The notes under the pieces: generated by a model
The model's database searches: none
What the model saw: the letters and a program-made list of their open reading frames with translations, nothing else
Told to the model about the DNA's origin: nothing
Assembly: GCA_963969395.1 (NCBI GenBank)
Contig: OZ017799.1
Span: 17,052,501-17,116,500, forward strand
Direction of reading: 5' to 3'
DNA from: Pseudoscleropodium purum
Taxonomy: Eukaryota > Streptophyta > Bryopsida > Hypnales > Brachytheciaceae
DNA length: 64,000 bases
Position numbers and translations under genes: made by a program
In this document: one piece after another, positions 34,912-46,938 of the stretch
Numbering within the stretch: position 1 is the stretch's first letter
Layout of the letters: each line of letters begins with the position of its first letter

Positions 34912-35930
34912 CAGGTACAGTCAGGTACAGTCAGGTACAGTAATCTTACGAATTTTTGCACTCACAGGGAAAAAAAATTCACTACTACCCATTTTGACAC
35001 CCTCCCGAGGGTTGAAAAATTGGGTTTTTACCATGAAATTTTTTGACACTGTACTATATCTAAGTTAATAATATGTGTGTCAAATTTTAAGGCCAAAAGA
35101 CTCACACAAAAAAAGTTATTTGAAATCTCCCAACATGTGTAGTTGTGAGAAAATTTTCATTGATGCCAAATTTGACACCCTCCCAAAGGATTAAATTTAT
35201 TTTGTTTTTCCATTAAATTTTTTTTATGACATCATCTTTATGTTGATAACATGTGTGTTAAGTTCCAAGTTGAAAAGATTCACCCACAAAAAGATATTTG
35301 AAAACTACCAACATGTGTAGTTGTGAAATTGTTTTCTACAATTACATATGTTGGTAGATTTCAAATATATTTTTGTGGGTGAATCTTTTGAACTTGAAAC
35401 TTGGTACACATGTTATCAACATAGAAATGATCTCATGAAAAAAAATTACATGGTAAATAAACAATTTTTCAATCCTTGGGAGGGTGTCAAAGTTGACAAT
35501 TGTGAAATTGTTTCTCACAACTACACATGTTGGTTGGTTTTAAATATTTATCTTTTTGTCGGTGAATCTTTTCAGCTTGAAATTTGGTATACATGTTATC
35601 GACATATAGATGATCTCATGACAAAAAATTCATGGAAAAAAAAATTCAATCCTTGGGAGGGTGTCAAAAATGGCATCAGTGAAAATGTCTCACAACTACA
35701 CATGTTGGTAGATTTCAAATAACTTTTTTTGTGTGAGTCTTTTGGCCTTGAAATTTGACACACATATTATTAACTTAGATATAATACAGTGTTAAAAAAT
35801 TCATGATAAAAAACCAATTTTTAAGCCCTGGGGAGGGTGTCGAAGTGGGTGGCAGTGAACTTTATTTCCTTGTGAATGCAAAAATTTGTAAGATTATTGT
35901 ACCTGACTGTACAGTAGTTGAAACATCTCC
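34912..35930. mobile_element. large foldback element built of 178-bp units
   Basis: Two units run forward (each with GACACCCTCCC, at 34996 and 35174) and three run in reverse (GGAGGGTGTC, ending 35488, 35665, 35841), spacing about 177-178. The outer ends match: GTCAGGTACAGTAATCTTAC on the left, and its complement with two differences on the right. The symmetry centre is near 35340. The 124-residue plus-strand frame inside is a by-product of the repeats. Superfamily unknown; the left end also has a triple TACAGTCAGG. Confidence 0.85.
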
Positions 35931-36328
35931 CTTTCCTTTTTGGCATTGCCACTGCTGCTGAGTGAGTGCGTGAGGCCCTCCCAAGTCCCAATTTGAATTG
36001 GAAGTGGGTAAGCTTACTTGGGTTTGGGTTTCAGTGTTCAAGCAAGCTCCCTGGATCCCCTACATATCCATCCCCAAAAGGAACCTTGGCCGGACCCATT
36101 GAGTTGATTGGGGGTGACGCAGCTTCCGGGCCCTTCTTTTCACATGGCATTCCATGGTGCTCCTGCCATGGCCATTTGGTGGGTGCCGGTGCTTCGCTTG
36201 GTAGTCATTGAATTTGGTAAAACAAAACTAATTTGGGGGTGGGGAAGAGGAGCATTCCGGCATCATTTTCCTTTAAGTTTGCAAAAAGCAGTCAGGTTGA
36301 AAAAGAATAAATTAAATTAGAACTCAGT
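35931..36328. other. GC-richer low-copy island
   Basis: Balanced composition with short overlapping frames (35966-36211, 36108-36320) that show no recognised domain. It lies between two transposable elements. Confidence 0.45.
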
Positions 36329-36332
36329 TTAA

Positions 36333-37249
36333 CCCCTAAAAGACCATTATCTCTTTGGGGACATATTGGATTTGGGGCAAGTAGTTGTGGGCTGAATTTT
36401 TTCATGATTTATTGAAACTTTTTTTAGATAGAAAAATTGATTAGCTTTTTGAGAATACAATTTTTTTTTTTCAATTGGTGCCCGGGAACAAAAGTTGTGC
36501 CCAAATAAGCTCAAAATAGGGAAAATTGAGTAACAAAATAAAATTCGAAAAATTGAATAAATTTTTTTTCTTATAGATTATATATTTTTTTTCTACTTGG
36601 AAAGCTTTGATTCATTTCATTTGAATAAGTGATGTGAAAGTTATGGACAATCTTGTTTTGGGGGCAATTAGAGCGTCATCCTTCTTGAAAAAATAACTTG
36701 TAGGATTCATTTTTTAATGTAATTTTTACAATTCTTCCAAAAAAAAGTTTTAGATGGTTTGGTTTGCTTGCTAAATCAATCTCACCTTTTGGATTAGTGT
36801 ATTTTAATTGCACCTTAAAAAGATATTAATAATTTAGATTTTTCTTCTATCTCTTAACTACTTCTATTCAACAATTTTTTTAAGAATGAAAAATTTAAGT
36901 TTTTTTGAACTTTGTTTTTTTCTAAGCCCTCGACTCAATTCCCCACCTCAAAGGTTTAAATCTCAAAACTCTATAGTGCAAAAAACTTAAGTTAAGAAGG
37001 TTCAAAGTCAAAAAAGCTAGTCATGCAAGATGTTGGAAATTTTTTTTCCTCACTTCAAATGCAATTATCTTGCAATCCACGCAGTTGAAAACTCTGAAAT
37101 TTTTTCTACACATTTTAACACTAATTAGGTATAAAATCCTATGGTAAGATGTGCAAAAGAAAAAGAATTTTCAATTCTTTTACTCTTTGCAATAGAAATG
37201 GTTGATTCAAGTATTTTCTAGCAAAAAGAAGTCGTTAGTCCTTTAGGAA
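36333..37249 (-). mobile_element. TTAA-bounded element, copy 5 (subfamily B)
   Basis: 917 bp: CCCCTAAAAGACCATTATC at the left, TTAGTCCTTTAGGAA at the right, TTAA at 36329-36332 and 37250-37253. Interior marker CAATTGGTGCCCGGGAACAA links it to copies 6 and 7. Confidence 0.87.
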
Positions 37250-37253
37250 TTAA

Positions 37254-38000
37254 ATACAAAATTGAAGGCAGTTCATCAATTCAAGGCAATTTGTTTGCAT
37301 ACTATTGTATTCTAATACTTTTATAAAATGTAGAGTATTTTCCTAGCTTTCCAATGAATCCATTTGCTATAAAAATCAAGTTGGTGGTTAGAAATCATTT
37401 ATATCATTTTTTGAACTTCTTTAAATTTTTGGGCAACTTACAAAAGCATGTTTTAAAAATTGAAATAAGTAATATTCCTAAAGAATAGGTAATTATCTGC
37501 AAGGAAATATTCATTTGATTCTAATCAATGCTATAAAATTTATGAAGAATTTTGTTTAGGGTAGTCAGAAAATCTTCTAGAAAAAACATCACACCATGTG
37601 CATCATATTTTGGCTCAATTTCCACAATTTTGGAAAACAAAAATGTGCATATGATTTAGATGATTTTTCTACAACATTCCTATCACTGTAATCAACATGT
37701 TTTTACATCTATATTAAATTTACTATCAATTTAGTTTTTTCTATCATCTTGTGCATTTAACCTTGTGAAGATTCTTTAGAAGATGGAAATCAAGCCACAA
37801 ACTACAACTAGTATAGATTTTGGTTTTAGGCATTTGGCCCTAAACCACGCCAAAATAATGGAATATTGCCAATTTACCAAAATCAAAGATCTTCATGTAC
37901 CCGTGGTGTACATGGGTACATAAGGAAAGAATTGAGATGAGGGGCAGTGATAGGCTACTTCACCTCAGTTAAAAGTTGCAAAAGAAATTACAAATCTGTC
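37254..38000. other. AT-rich spacer, nothing recognised
   Basis: No coding frame or repeat recognised. Confidence 0.5.
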
Positions 38001-38869
38001 CACCTCACTTCACCTTGTTTTCAAAATGTATGACTCTGTAGCAGTTTTGCTAAAAACACCAAACATGCTTCGTGGGTTCGCAGCATACCAAAGGCATTGC
38101 TGGTAACTCAGTGGACAGCAGCAGCAGAGGTACAGACAAGCAAAGTTGTGTGTTGAGGAGCATTCATAAACCTCCAGTCTTGTGGTAGATGGCAAATGAA
38201 AGCTCTCCAATGGGTACGAGCTTGCAATCATCTTTCGCGATATTTTTTTAGTTCCACGAGCTATTCTCCTTTCATTCCCAAATTGAACCCTTTTTTTTTT
38301 CAAGAACCCAGTCTGTTTGTTTTTTCTCTATTTTTCAGTCTCAATAGATATTTTACAGATTCTCTCACCAATTTTTTGGGGTACGTTTTCAAATTGCAAC
38401 CGGTTTTATTTCCAATTCCACTGGCTAACCGACGATTCTCCCCAAACATTGCTTGCAATGCACCTAAAGCATTGAGTCAGAAAAGGATAGCAGCATCGCA
38501 AGTACAGACAAACCCAAGTTGTGTGGAGGCGTAACTTGATATTTGTTACACCTACAGTCGCCCGGTATAAGGCAAAGCTCTGGTGGAGAGCGAAGCATAA
38601 ACCGCCCACGCCACGTGATGGAAACAAAATTGCGACCGTTTTGACGTTTAGTATGATAATCCCGGAAAGCAAAGGTGGGTGTGGAAGGGCTGCAACTGTA
38701 GCGCTTCTGTCCTACTACTAATTAAGCTTACCAGGTGCAAGTTTCGTGCTGGGAACATGTCACACCTTGTCACCTCATCTCTCGACCATCCAACGCCCTC
38801 GTGGAAGCCAATGCCACTTTGGACTCTTCTCTCATTCCAAATTTCCCTTGCTTTGACTCGCGCGCGGCC
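38001..38869. other. low-copy island containing a diverged approximately 120-bp duplication
   Basis: Segment 38085-38205 and segment 38440-38582 resemble each other in order: AAAGGCATTG / AAAGCATTGAG, AGCAGCAG / AGCAGCATC, GTACAGACAA, AGTTGTGTG, CCTCCAGTC / CCTACAGTC, AAAGCTCT. Open frames on both strands show no known domain. Function unknown. Confidence 0.5.
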
Positions 38870-39246
38870 AATTTGCACAGAATTTGATTGAATCTTGGAT
38901 GCACTCACATGACTCCAATTTGCGCAGAATTTGATTGAATCTGGGGTGCACTCACAGGACTCCAATTTGCAGAGAATTTGATTGATTCTTGGGCATTCCC
39001 ACAGGACCCCCATTGGGACACAATTTGATTGAATCTGGGGTGCACTCGATCACAGGACCCCAATTTCCACAGAATTTGATTGAATTTGGGGTGCACTCCC
39101 AGGATTCCAATTTGCAGACGCAATTTGATAGAATCTTGGATGCACTCCCAGGACTCCAATATGCACAGGATTGGATTGAATCTGGGCCCGGGTGCACTCC
39201 CAGGACTCCAATTTGCACAGAATTTTTGATTGAATCTGGGGTGCAC
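38870..39246. repeat. minisatellite of eight approximately 47-52-bp units
   Basis: Eight successive variants of AATTTGCACAGAATTTGATT followed by GAATCTGGGGTGCACTC, and then ACAGGACTCC or CCAGGACTCC. The unit is not a multiple of three, so the protein-like frames seen here on both strands are the same repeat read in rotating frames. Confidence 0.93.
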
Positions 39247-41110
39247 AGGAATGTACATTCCGTTCTCCAAGAAAAAGAATGTGCTGTGTTTAACTTATAG
39301 AAATCAACAGGGCTATAAAAAAAAGTTAGTGAGTGAGTGAGCGAGCCCAGATGACGGACATGTACAGTACTGTACAGTAGTTCGTACCTTCAGATCCTCT
39401 CTGCAAATGGTATTTAATTAGTGTAGCATGAAAAAGGGAGCATGGTGGACCTTGTTCATGACATGGATGGATTGAAACAATAATCTCTTCTTTCAAATGT
39501 CAAGCCCGTGGTAGTAGCAATTAGCAACGTGCTTTTGATGTTTTTGTGGGAAGTTCAAGCATACGCGAGTGTAGCAGCCATGCTTCCTCGTAAGAAGAAG
39601 GTAGGTCACTTGTTTGCACCACCCGTGCAACTCGCAATGTTCACGTTTAATGAATAGTGGGACTCCTTTTGTGCAAAAGTAAAAAAAAAGAACCTTTGTT
39701 TGATTTATTATGGCAATGTACTATTTGTGGAAGAAAATGTAGTGTTAGAGGAGCTCCTTAATCCAAGCAAGAATTGCTTAATATTTGATGTGATAAAGAG
39801 AGTTTTTTAAGGTAGGTCCAAGGCATTCATTGCACTCTTGCATACAAAATTTGCCAATATCTAGAGGTTGAAGGAGACTCTTCTGTATAATTCACTACAA
39901 TTGTTGTTGTGATCTTATAGCTTAGCTTTGATCCATGTAAGTTGTTTCAATAATATGTATATATGTAGTATTCTCTAAGTATTAAATATAAATGAACTTG
40001 AGTGAGTAATTGACTCCTTATAAAGGTCCACATGAATTATGGGTTTTATCCTTGGAAGAGTAACATTGCATTTTAAGTTCAAGAACAGTCTTAAAACTAT
40101 TTATGTCATTGTTTACATCTATAAGTGGTGTTTGGTGAGTAATTTGAGATACATGATTTCAAAGTTTTGTTCATTTTATAGGAGGCATAAGAGGCATAGG
40201 AGGGTGAATGCAAGAAACACCGGCTGTTTTTGTTGCATTGTCCATAGTACTCATGATTTTTTCAATAGTATTGTAAAATTAGAAAAAAAATTGAAAAAAT
40301 ATGTTTAATGTATAAAAATTTAAGGAAAAGGTACCCTAGGAAGGAAAATCATAGGAACAAATTTTAAGTAGGAAAACTAGAAAAGTGCAAAATCTCATGA
40401 AAATAGGTACTTTGACGTTTTAATTTGTAAAAAATTGGGAAAATAATTTTTAAAGAAACCAAAAATTGAAAAGTTGAGAGGACTTCATGATGAATAGATT
40501 TTACCAAAAGAATGATCTTAAAACCATTTTCAATGTTTAGAATTGCGCGCACAAGGGAGCCTTGTTTGCATGAATGTAGAGGACATAAAATAATGTTTTT
40601 TTTGGTGGACACATGCCTTTCTAGTGTAGAAATAGAGCACAAAAATTTTAGCTCTAGAACATTAATTTTCAGTAGTTTCCAATACTAAAAACCCCTAAAC
40701 TACAAAGTGTGACAAATTAGCTAAATTGGAATTTAAATATAAAATGATTTTTGAAAATTTCTAAAAAAATAAGTTCTCCAATTATTGTCTAAATATTGAT
40801 CTTCACAAAAAAATTCAAGTACATTGAATTCAATTTGCAAAAGATATGACCATCACAACTTAGAAACTGTAAGTGTGATGCAAAATAGTACTAGTGTTTC
40901 TTGCATTCATCCAAGATTTTATTGAAATTGGGCTTGGTGTTTGCCCAAGTGTCACTGACATATAGAGTTATTTCTACTTTTGTATACACATTTCCTTCTC
41001 TCTTTTGTGTTTCTTATAGTCATTCAATAGGAAAATATTTCTATTGTTGTGGAAGACTAAGGGAAGATTTCTATGTTTTGTTGGAAACATTAAACAATTT
41101 TCAAATTTTT
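39247..41110. other. intergenic sequence, nothing recognised
   Basis: Transition from balanced to AT-rich composition. TGTACAGTACTGTACAGTAG near 39360-39380 is a small palindrome. No supported gene. Confidence 0.5.
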
Positions 41111-41266
41111 TAGAATTGAAATTGTTTTTGTCGAGTTTCACATGATGTTTATGTGAGTAGGAAGAAACTATAACTTTTTCTTATTTTTTAGAATTGAAAT
41201 TGTTTTTGTCGAGTTTCACATGATGTTTATGTGAGTAGGAAGAAACTATAACTTTTTCTTATTGTC
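41111..41266 (+). repeat. perfect 78-bp tandem duplication
   Basis: TAGAATTGAAATTGTTTTTG starts at 41111 and again at 41189; the two units appear identical throughout. The lack of divergence implies a recent event or, if the region is short-read assembled, a possible assembly artefact. Confidence 0.95.
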
Positions 41267-41999
41267 AAACTAAAAGCAACAACAAAGTTTAAGTCCAATG
41301 TCAAAATTAGTTTTCTAAAAGTTGAAAGGTTTTTTCCCTTCCTTTTCACAAGCCTCTCCCTGAAATTTTGTTTGCCAACAATTCCAATTCTCCTCCTACA
41401 AATATTGCACACTTCCATGTAGAATTATGAAAAATCTTTTATCTTTTCTTGGCCAAATTAGGCCAATTTTTGTTCATGGAAATATGCCCAAAGATTTGAT
41501 ATGTGATTTGTACATTTTGCATCAAAATCTTGAAGTGAGATGCTAATCTCCACAAGAAAATTCAAAAAGTCATTAGTCATTTGATCCAAGATTGTGAATG
41601 AACTATAGGTTTCTAGTCATGCATTGCATTCTTGGCTAAAATGCAAATTTCATGAACATGAGAACCTATAGTTGATTCTTAGTACATACCTATTGTCCTA
41701 TTTTGAGCACTTTGAAAATTCATTTATTATTTATATGGTGTCCAAAAGAAGGCATGTAAAAGAAAATCTGGAATTTCATTCCAACTTCCAACAAGATCCA
41801 ACAACAATTTAGACAATTTAACGATGGAAACCAAGTTCAAATGCTTCTTTAGTCAGTATTGGGTGCAAAATTTTCCTTCACTCCTTCATTAATTGCGTGT
41901 TGGTTTGATTGCCTAAACCTTATTCTTTTTTCTTTTTTCTTTTTTCAATCTGTATTCGAAGAGTCTGTTCTTAAGCACAAACTCAGTGATTGAAAAGCT
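41267..41999. other. AT-rich spacer with a (TTTTTTC)n-like run
   Basis: Three T/C-rich units near 41926-41947. No coding evidence. Confidence 0.5.
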
Positions 42000-44530
42000 T
42001 CAGGAAAAGATCGAATTAACACTGAACTAAAAATCAGATAAATAATGGACTTGAATGAATGGCTTTATTCATTTTTCTCGTAACACTAGACATGAATTCC
42101 GCTGCCAAGTGAGAAGGCAATTTAGAAGGTTCATGATACTTGGATATGTAATCGACCTTGGTATGTTTTTTGAAGCACCCGCAATGCTGTGTTAGTAGCT
42201 GTTTTCAACACAAGATTGATCGATCCTAGATAACCGGTATCAACCTCATATTTTGTCATTTTTAGCAAAATTCAGTGTGCCAAAGTCAGACGATCAAGCG
42301 CTCAAATGGGCTTTAAAGTTACCGAATTGAAAATCTTACGGCTCTATATCTAGCATACAAAAATGTAGATCTGAGATTTCCAAATGAGAGATCGAAGGTT
42401 AACCTCAAAACTTTTAAAACCTGGTCAGGTCGGTTTCAGATGGGTGTCGCAAATTTCTCCAGAGGAGAGTCCTTCGTCATCTGTAACTTACATCTGATCT
42501 GAATGCTTCAATTTTTGAACTTGTGCCAATAGAACAAACACGATTATTATTATTATTATCAGTTACAGCATATTGTCCCTGATAAATTCAATTTGCATTC
42601 TCTTGCCAAGAAGTACCCGTCCTGATTGCAAAATTCAAGCAAGATATGAACAATATGGGACAAACTAGGTCGAATTTGGTGGCTTGTTAAACGCAGCGAA
42701 ACATTCTCCAGCTGTGGTACGGTTACATATTGGGGTTGCAGGTACCGCTACAAGCGTTGAATTCAGCTTCAAGGTCATTTTCGTGAGAATGGAGTTCCTC
42801 AGCACCAAAATTGTAACTTGTTCAAGTGCCCAGAACTTTGAAAACTATGGCTTTCACATGATCAAAGACCTAACAATCAGGACTAGTATCGTCAATTTCG
42901 TTAAATTGGCTCAATTCCAGCGTCAAAAATTGTGACACAAATCTACACAAAGATCTAAAAACTAAGAACTAGGACGGGTATCGATTTATGTTCAAGGCTG
43001 CGTGCCCTGAAAGTGCTGAAGTAATGGAATGTTGCGAATTCAGCGAAATTGACGTTTGGGGTAGATCGGAAGTTTCAGTTCAGCAATTGAAACTGCACCA
43101 ATAAGCCATTTTAACTCGGAATGTGAGGTCCTTGAAGAACTTGTCCAGGGCACTTGTATGCACAATCTGCAATCAGCAGGAAAATTTCCTTTACGGTAGG
43201 CTGCAAGCATTGCATGGGAGGAATTCATAGCATATTTTGAGAGTGAAGATTTCACGGGCATGGATGTTACGAGACTTGCAAGCATTCGTCACCACGCACA
43301 AGAGATTTCCATCACACATGTGATAATGCTCTCGAACATTTTTTAGTCCTTGATCTACTGTCTGAGGTTTTTGGCTTCTGAACAGCAGGATTTATAACTG
43401 ATTCCCTGACCTTTGCTGACGAGAATACGAGCTTCGGAGTTGGGAGCATTCTTGTGGCAATAAATTCTCTCATCGAAAAAACGTTCGAATCAACGCATCC
43501 AAATTGACTAAAAACACCAGATCAGCACCAAATTGTCAATCTGGACTCGTCAATTTGAACAAAAGGTGCTGATTCGGAGACTGTTGTAATCGTCATTGTG
43601 TGATCATTGAAGGATAACTCTGTGACAGAGATGTTTGTTTGGAAATTCCTGTCCGCAAATTACGTAGAAAACTTGTTTGCGAGAATCAGTCAGAGCTCTC
43701 AACGGTATCGGGTCTCTGAAGAGGATAGAATTTGAATCGTAATCCCCTGCAGGAAGGCGAAGTCTGATCTCTTTCGAAGACAGGTAAAATTAACCCCTCC
43801 ACACACAAGGATTCACGGTTTTAAAATGACCAATTTGGATGCGTCATGGTGTGAAGAATGTAATGTAGATGGGGGGCAAATCATGATTGAATAGCCAAAA
43901 TCAGTGAAGAGCATTGCATGCATGTATGGGCAAAAAACAACTAAAGATTGTCCTCATATCAGGTACTCAAAACTGAAAATGTTAGGTGTAACTTGAAGCT
44001 CAGGGCATTGAAATCAGGTACACTTTGGGCTCTCTAAATCATGTCAATTTAGCAAATTTGACGATGTGAATGAGTTGTTTTTCAACGTGGAAATCCTGTA
44101 TTATTGACCACTGGGTCACAATGTTCTCAATCAACGCCACAAAAGCAATTTCATTATCGCAGAGCATCCACAATGCAACCCTCTGCACTTGACCATACAA
44201 GCAAATCAATCATATAACCTTCTCTACAAGATTTTTTGGAGAGAATCTTCACCATTGATTTGTTGTAGAAGTCAATTGTGGATGCAAAAGTAGAATAATA
44301 TTCTGCTCAAAAGTGGATTATAATGTTTGTGAAGTGCATATTTCAAATGGCAAAAACAAGAGCTTTTGACGTGCTTTGATTCAGTAAGGTATCGGTGTGA
44401 AGGAAAAATTTCAAATGTAAAGGTGAACTTGTTCAACTATGGATGATGCACTTGATAGCTTTGAAATGATACAAACTCATTCATGTGTCCTACAAAATTT
44501 TCAATGATTTTCAGAGTTCATGGATGTTTA
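42000..44530. other. 2.5-kb low-copy, CpG-containing island of unknown nature
   Basis: Composition and word use differ sharply from the AT-rich flanks, with many CG dinucleotides (AATCGACC, GATCGATCC, GACGATCAAGCG). The longest frames (42684-42935 plus, 43040-43285 minus) have no recognised motif, and no splice-linked gene could be assembled. An (ATT)n run sits at 42544-42560. It could be a non-coding gene, an old non-autonomous element interior, or captured sequence. Confidence 0.4.
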
Positions 44531-45118
44531 ACATATACAAAGCTCTATAAAAGAAACATGCCTGAAATATCCACTAACAAGAAGTTTAGGGTCAAAATTA
44601 GGATATGAGAAACCAAAGACATGGGGATACCTAATAATGTCATAGATACAAAAACTCAAAGAAATGTTTTTTGCCTTTTAAATACCAAATCAGACCAAAA
44701 GATGTAAAATTATGGGTATTTCTAGTATGACTTCCTTTTATGATCATCTTTTGTCACATCTCTTAATTTGAAGTTTCATCAACACACTTTTAGCATAATT
44801 TGAAGTTTATGCTTCACTTTGCTATTATTGTCATTTTCAAACTCCCAATGACCAAATATTAGTCACTTGGCTACAAAAGGTTAAGACTATTCTTTCAAGT
44901 CTTTTTTTTCATTGCCTTTAGTTTTTTTCTTTAATATTTTGGTTCAATGCTTCATAACATTTGTTTTAGATTTTTCTCTTTGTGGTTTATCACTAGTACC
45001 ATCAATTGCATTTTTTTACCAACATCGTGGTACCAAATCTTTAATGAACAAAGGTATTAAAACCAATGTTCTATAAATATGTTTGATTTGGATGTTTATG
45101 TGTGCCTCTTCAAATATG

Positions 45119-45156
<38 letters not shown>

Positions 45157-46710
45157 TATTTGATATTAAAAAAGGTGAAGAATTTTCTTAAATATATTGG
45201 ACCAATCTTGTTACCCAAAAAAGGTCTAAGAAATTTATTATATTGTACATTTTATTTGTCATGTAGATTCTTCATGGAATAGGCCATATAGGGCTGAAAG
45301 AATCCTTTGTACTATTAGATGCATTTGCTATGGTACAAGTGGACTATTTCTATCATAATTTGAATGAAATGAAAATCTTTTAAATAGGAATTTTTTTAGA
45401 CTTCAAAGAAGTTTGTACCTTAAATCAACCAATATAGAATAATTTTGAATGTAAAAGAATGAAAAAGTGCAAAACTTCAAGGAAATAAGTCTTATATAAT
45501 TTTAAATTATGAAAAGGTTGTTTCACACTCCACGTACTCCAAATGGCTTTAGAATTAGGACTGCAATTTTAGTGCACATTGTGCACACAGAGAAATTATT
45601 ACTAAAATGACCATTTTGAAAGATATTTAATAATGAATTTGTATAAAATTCAGAACATAAAAATTGATTTATAGAAGGTCTAGTAAATATATAAGTTATA
45701 CATTTTCTATAAAAAAAAAATTTAAACCTCATTGCAAAGATATAAGAATTTAGAAACCCTAATTCAAAATTGTTTCAAAACTATTTCAAAACAACTTCCA
45801 ATTAGAAGTTGAAAGTGAATTAAATTAAATTAATAAATAGAAAAAATGTATAAAACTTAAGGTAAAACTTCTTCCACATGACCTTTAAATTATCACATAA
45901 TTTTAGATTAAGTCTTTTGAAAAATCTAAATATAGTCTCAAAGTAAAAAAAATGATTATTTGAATTTTTTTAATATTTTAATTACATTAAAAAAATTAAT
46001 TTTTTTTAAAAATTGCATTGTAAAAATGTTTAATTTTCCTTCAACTATGTGTGAGCGAGTTTCCTTGGTTTGTACTCAAGGTGTTAAAAGAAGGCTTGCT
46101 CAATAACAGTATAAAAGAAATACAACACCAAACTTTGTGAGACTCCAATTTTTTATGCTTCAAGGAATTTCATTGTGTACTTTTCTCAATCCTTTAGTGT
46201 CAATGGTTGATTTTTTTAGTTTTTTTTGGGGGGGGGGGGGGGTGCGGCAACACATTTTTTGAGTGTACACTTTAAAAAAGATAATGTAGAAAGAGCTTTG
46301 AGGCAAATAAATCTGATTGGACTATACAAATTGAGGCTATAGGGACTTGGCAACATGTTACGGAAAAAAAAAAGGGGGGGTGATTGGAGCTTCCATTTAG
46401 ATAGGAGTATTGCTCAAAGATTGAAGTGAGAAATGAATCTACTGCAACCAAGCAAAAGGGTGTCTCTAGCTAATTCATGCATATCTTTGGATCAGTTCAT
46501 GAATTATTCATGTGTTTTGAAAAAAATTGACTAAATTGGAGTATGTTTGTGCATTTCATAGGCCAACACATATTCATTGAAACTCGCATAGCTAGCACGT
46601 TATTGCACGCCTTGCCAGACAGTTTGATTCAGATTGAGCGTCTAAAGATGCTCTAACTATGCTACTCTTTGTGTTTTTACAAATTAGGTGTATTTTGACT
46701 TGCAGTGAGC
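44531..46710. other. AT-rich spacer with a (TA)n microsatellite and a G-run
   Basis: (TA)n at about 45125-45153 and a T/G-run near 46218-46242. Short frames are low-complexity and unrecognised. Confidence 0.55.
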
Positions 46711-46713
46711 GTA

Positions 46714-46935
46714 CACTATAAGAAAACCTTGTTTTAGGTGACAGGTTGACATCAAAGGTTTTAGGTGACATCCAAGGTGATATTAAAAAAAAAGAAATCA
46801 TGTTTTTACATCAACAATGATGTTCATTGATGTTATATTGGACATCATTGTTGACATGAACACATGGGGTTTTTTTTTTCAATGTTACCAAAATTCATTC
46901 CTTTTGACATCAATAAACTTTGATTTCTCATAGTG
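46714..46935. mobile_element. 222-bp CACTA-type MITE
   Basis: Left end CACTATAAGAAAACCTTG, right end in reverse complement CACTATGAGAAATCAAAG; 3-bp duplication GTA at 46711-46713 and 46936-46938. Internal short inverted blocks (GACATCAA, TTGATGT) repeat on both sides. Non-coding. Confidence 0.87.
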
Positions 46936-46938
46936 GTA

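Noticed and set aside
35348..35722. 124-residue open frame
   Set aside because: Lies wholly in the foldback element's repeated units; its internal peptide repeats mirror the DNA units.
38648..39300. Overlapping 90-120-residue open frames on both strands
   Set aside because: They are largely the 47-52-bp minisatellite read in rotating frames; no domain or codon bias.
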